NCBI GenBank assembly: GCA_025174535.1
Contig: JALBUN010000049.1
Span: 2,004,470-2,068,469, forward strand
Direction of reading: 5' to 3'
Source: Cantharellus purpuraceus
Lineage: Eukaryota; Basidiomycota; Agaricomycetes; Cantharellales; Hydnaceae
DNA: 64,000 bases
The translations under genes were made by a program, and so were the position numbers. This document shows positions 62,721 to 64,000 of the stretch, in pieces. Within the stretch, counting starts at the first letter, position 1, and every line of letters begins with the position of its first letter. The notes below the pieces were generated by a model. The model saw only the letters and a program-made list of their open reading frames with translations, had not been told where the DNA came from and did no database searches.

Positions 62721-63194
62721 CTGGTAATTGTTATTTACATGTGTGTCTGAGAGGCATGGGGATGTTGTGGCCATGTTGGAGTTTTCAGATGAGTGTCCAC
62801 GACGGATGGGTGATGGAGGTGCTGTGAGACATGCGCTATTGATTTGAATTTTAGTCCCGGATAGCACTTAGGGTCAATGAGTCTGTTTACATGGAAGGGA
62901 TGCTGGCTCTGTTCATTGGACTCTTCCTACTGACGAGACTACTGGTGATCATACACAGCCTGTTGAGATCTCACATACCGGACCCCTGGCTGCGGACGTG
63001 AGCCATGAGCTCATGACCACCCTCACCCGGCATCCCGATGTACGGATGTGCGCTCAGATGAGAGAGAGCTGATGAGAGGCGAGAAATGATGGGGTTCCTA
63101 CCCATATTATCCACCCTCCTACGGGGGTTCAGCCGTTGGAGGTGGCCAAATTCCCTCAAAAGGCAACCGCCAAGCAGGCGCCCCATGGAACATA

Positions 63195-63372
63195 CCCCCA
63201 TTAGGCAGGTTCAAAGGAACGTTCCATACGGCCCGTCCCGTTCCGCCCGGCCCACCCGGCCCACCTGGCCCACCCCAGGCCCTGCTTTCCCCATAAGGCA
63301 GGTTCAACTGAACGCTCCATGGGTCCATCTGGTGCACCTTTCCCCATAAGGCAGGTTCAACTGAACGCCTTC
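63195..63372 (+). repeat. Three copies of a taaggcaggttcaa unit before the second minisatellite
   Basis: The words ggcaggttcaa(a/c)(g/t)gaacg recur near 63,204, 63,296 and 63,348, the latter two preceded by ttccccataa. The spacing is uneven (about 92 and 52 bp) and they lead directly into the 17-bp array. Confidence 0.65.
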
Positions 63373-63730
63373 CAGACGCCTTCCAGACGCCCAATGGAAC
63401 ACCTCCCATGGAACCAGACGCCCAATGGAACCAGACGCCCAATGGAACCAGACGCCCAATGGAACCAGGCGCCCAATGGAACACCTCCCATGGAACCAGA
63501 TGCCCAATGGAACCAGACGCCCAATGGAACACCTCCCATGGAACCAGGCGCCCCAATGGAACCAGACGCCCAATGGAACACCTCCCATGGAACCAGACGC
63601 CCAATGGAACACCTCCCATGGAACCAGACGCCCAATGGAACCAGACGCCCAATGGAACCAGACGCCCAATGGAACCAGGCGCCCAATGGAACAAGATGCC
63701 CAATGGAACAAGACGTCCAATGGAATGCTA
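63373..63730. repeat. Minisatellite of 17-bp units with interspersed 14-bp variant
   Basis: The main unit cagacgcccaatggaac (17 bp) alternates in blocks with acctcccatggaac (14 bp), about 20 units in all. The array keeps frames open on both strands (for example PDAQWNQ and PNGTRRPME), which I regard as repeat by-products rather than genes. Confidence 0.9.
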
Positions 63731-64000
63731 CCTGGCAGCAACTGGTTCAGAGTCCAGATTTTCATTGTGAGCAGGGAAACTATACATTTGAAGGTACACC
63801 AGATCTGTGAAAACCATGGAGAGGGTTGGCTTTAAAATGTAACAGGTGTACAGGGCAATTTATGCACAAAAACAACTAAACAAAGATTGAAGCCATGTTT
63901 GAGAACTGGGAACATCAAGGAATGATAGAGGCTCTGATAGAGGCTCTGAAGGTGTGGGTTGTGAAGGAAAGATGATGGAAGAGTAGATGAGGGGATGGAT

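Noticed and set aside
61769..62867. Several long Cys/His-containing minus-strand frames with repeats
   Set aside because: They are produced by the 50-bp array in all three phases; three units make 50 codons, so repeats are automatic. No start context or introns support a gene.
63319..63835. Plus-strand Pro/Asn/Trp-rich frame of about 160 codons
   Set aside because: It is a by-product of the 17-bp array; the equivalent minus-strand frames are just as long.

Overview
This window is from a filamentous basidiomycete, almost certainly Agaricomycetes. The host genes have several short introns of about 45-80 bp. They include a fused spermidine synthase/saccharopine reductase, which is a basidiomycete hallmark, plus DUF6535, DUF6593-like and F-box genes of the kind expanded in Agaricomycetes. 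I cannot name the genus. No rRNA, tRNA or CRISPR array was recognised.

The window falls into four blocks. (1) 1-13,466 is a nested retroelement island. A chromodomain Ty3/gypsy element (gypsy-1, LTRs at 38-566 and 11,536-13,466) has been invaded or recombined with three copies of a long LTR family (LTR-X), two copies of a second LTR-like family (LTR-Y) and a 566-bp TIR element. (2) 13,467-22,540 holds a six-exon DUF6535 membrane-protein gene flanked by copies of an unrecognised gene family: a dead copy at 14.3 kb, a fuller copy at 20 kb and a fragment at 21.4 kb. (3) 22,541-35,693 is a second transposon block. A full-length but decayed Ty1/copia element with two inverted TIR elements lies inside an older copia element. 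Next to it is a truncated gypsy element (gypsy-2). (4) 35,694-64,000 is gene-bearing euchromatin: F-box, DUF6593-like, alpha/beta hydrolase, spermidine synthase-saccharopine reductase, AhpC/TSA-like protein, Mn-superoxide dismutase, GH27 alpha-galactosidase and GMC oxidoreductase, ending in minisatellite arrays at 61.8-62.7 and 63.4-63.7 kb.

The most interesting observation is that both gypsy elements carry, between pol and the LTR that lies 3' of pol, an extra gene on the strand opposite to gag-pol. It has a Zn2Cys6-like cysteine pattern, an acidic C-terminus and a coiled coil in one copy, and in gypsy-1 its own TATA box. Both copies share this convergent layout, so it looks like a standing part of the element. 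Many retroelement frames are broken by TGA codons where CGA or TGG is expected, which fits C-to-T decay of silenced DNA.

Five host genes were solved exon by exon with consistent phase: DUF6535 (1089 aa), alpha/beta hydrolase (372 aa), spermidine synthase-saccharopine reductase (746 aa), AhpC/TSA-like protein with a 9-nt microexon (203 aa) and GMC oxidoreductase (599 aa). So was the Mn-SOD (205 aa), which has no presequence and ends in SKL, a peroxisomal signal. Two antioxidant genes sit next to each other at 50-53 kb.
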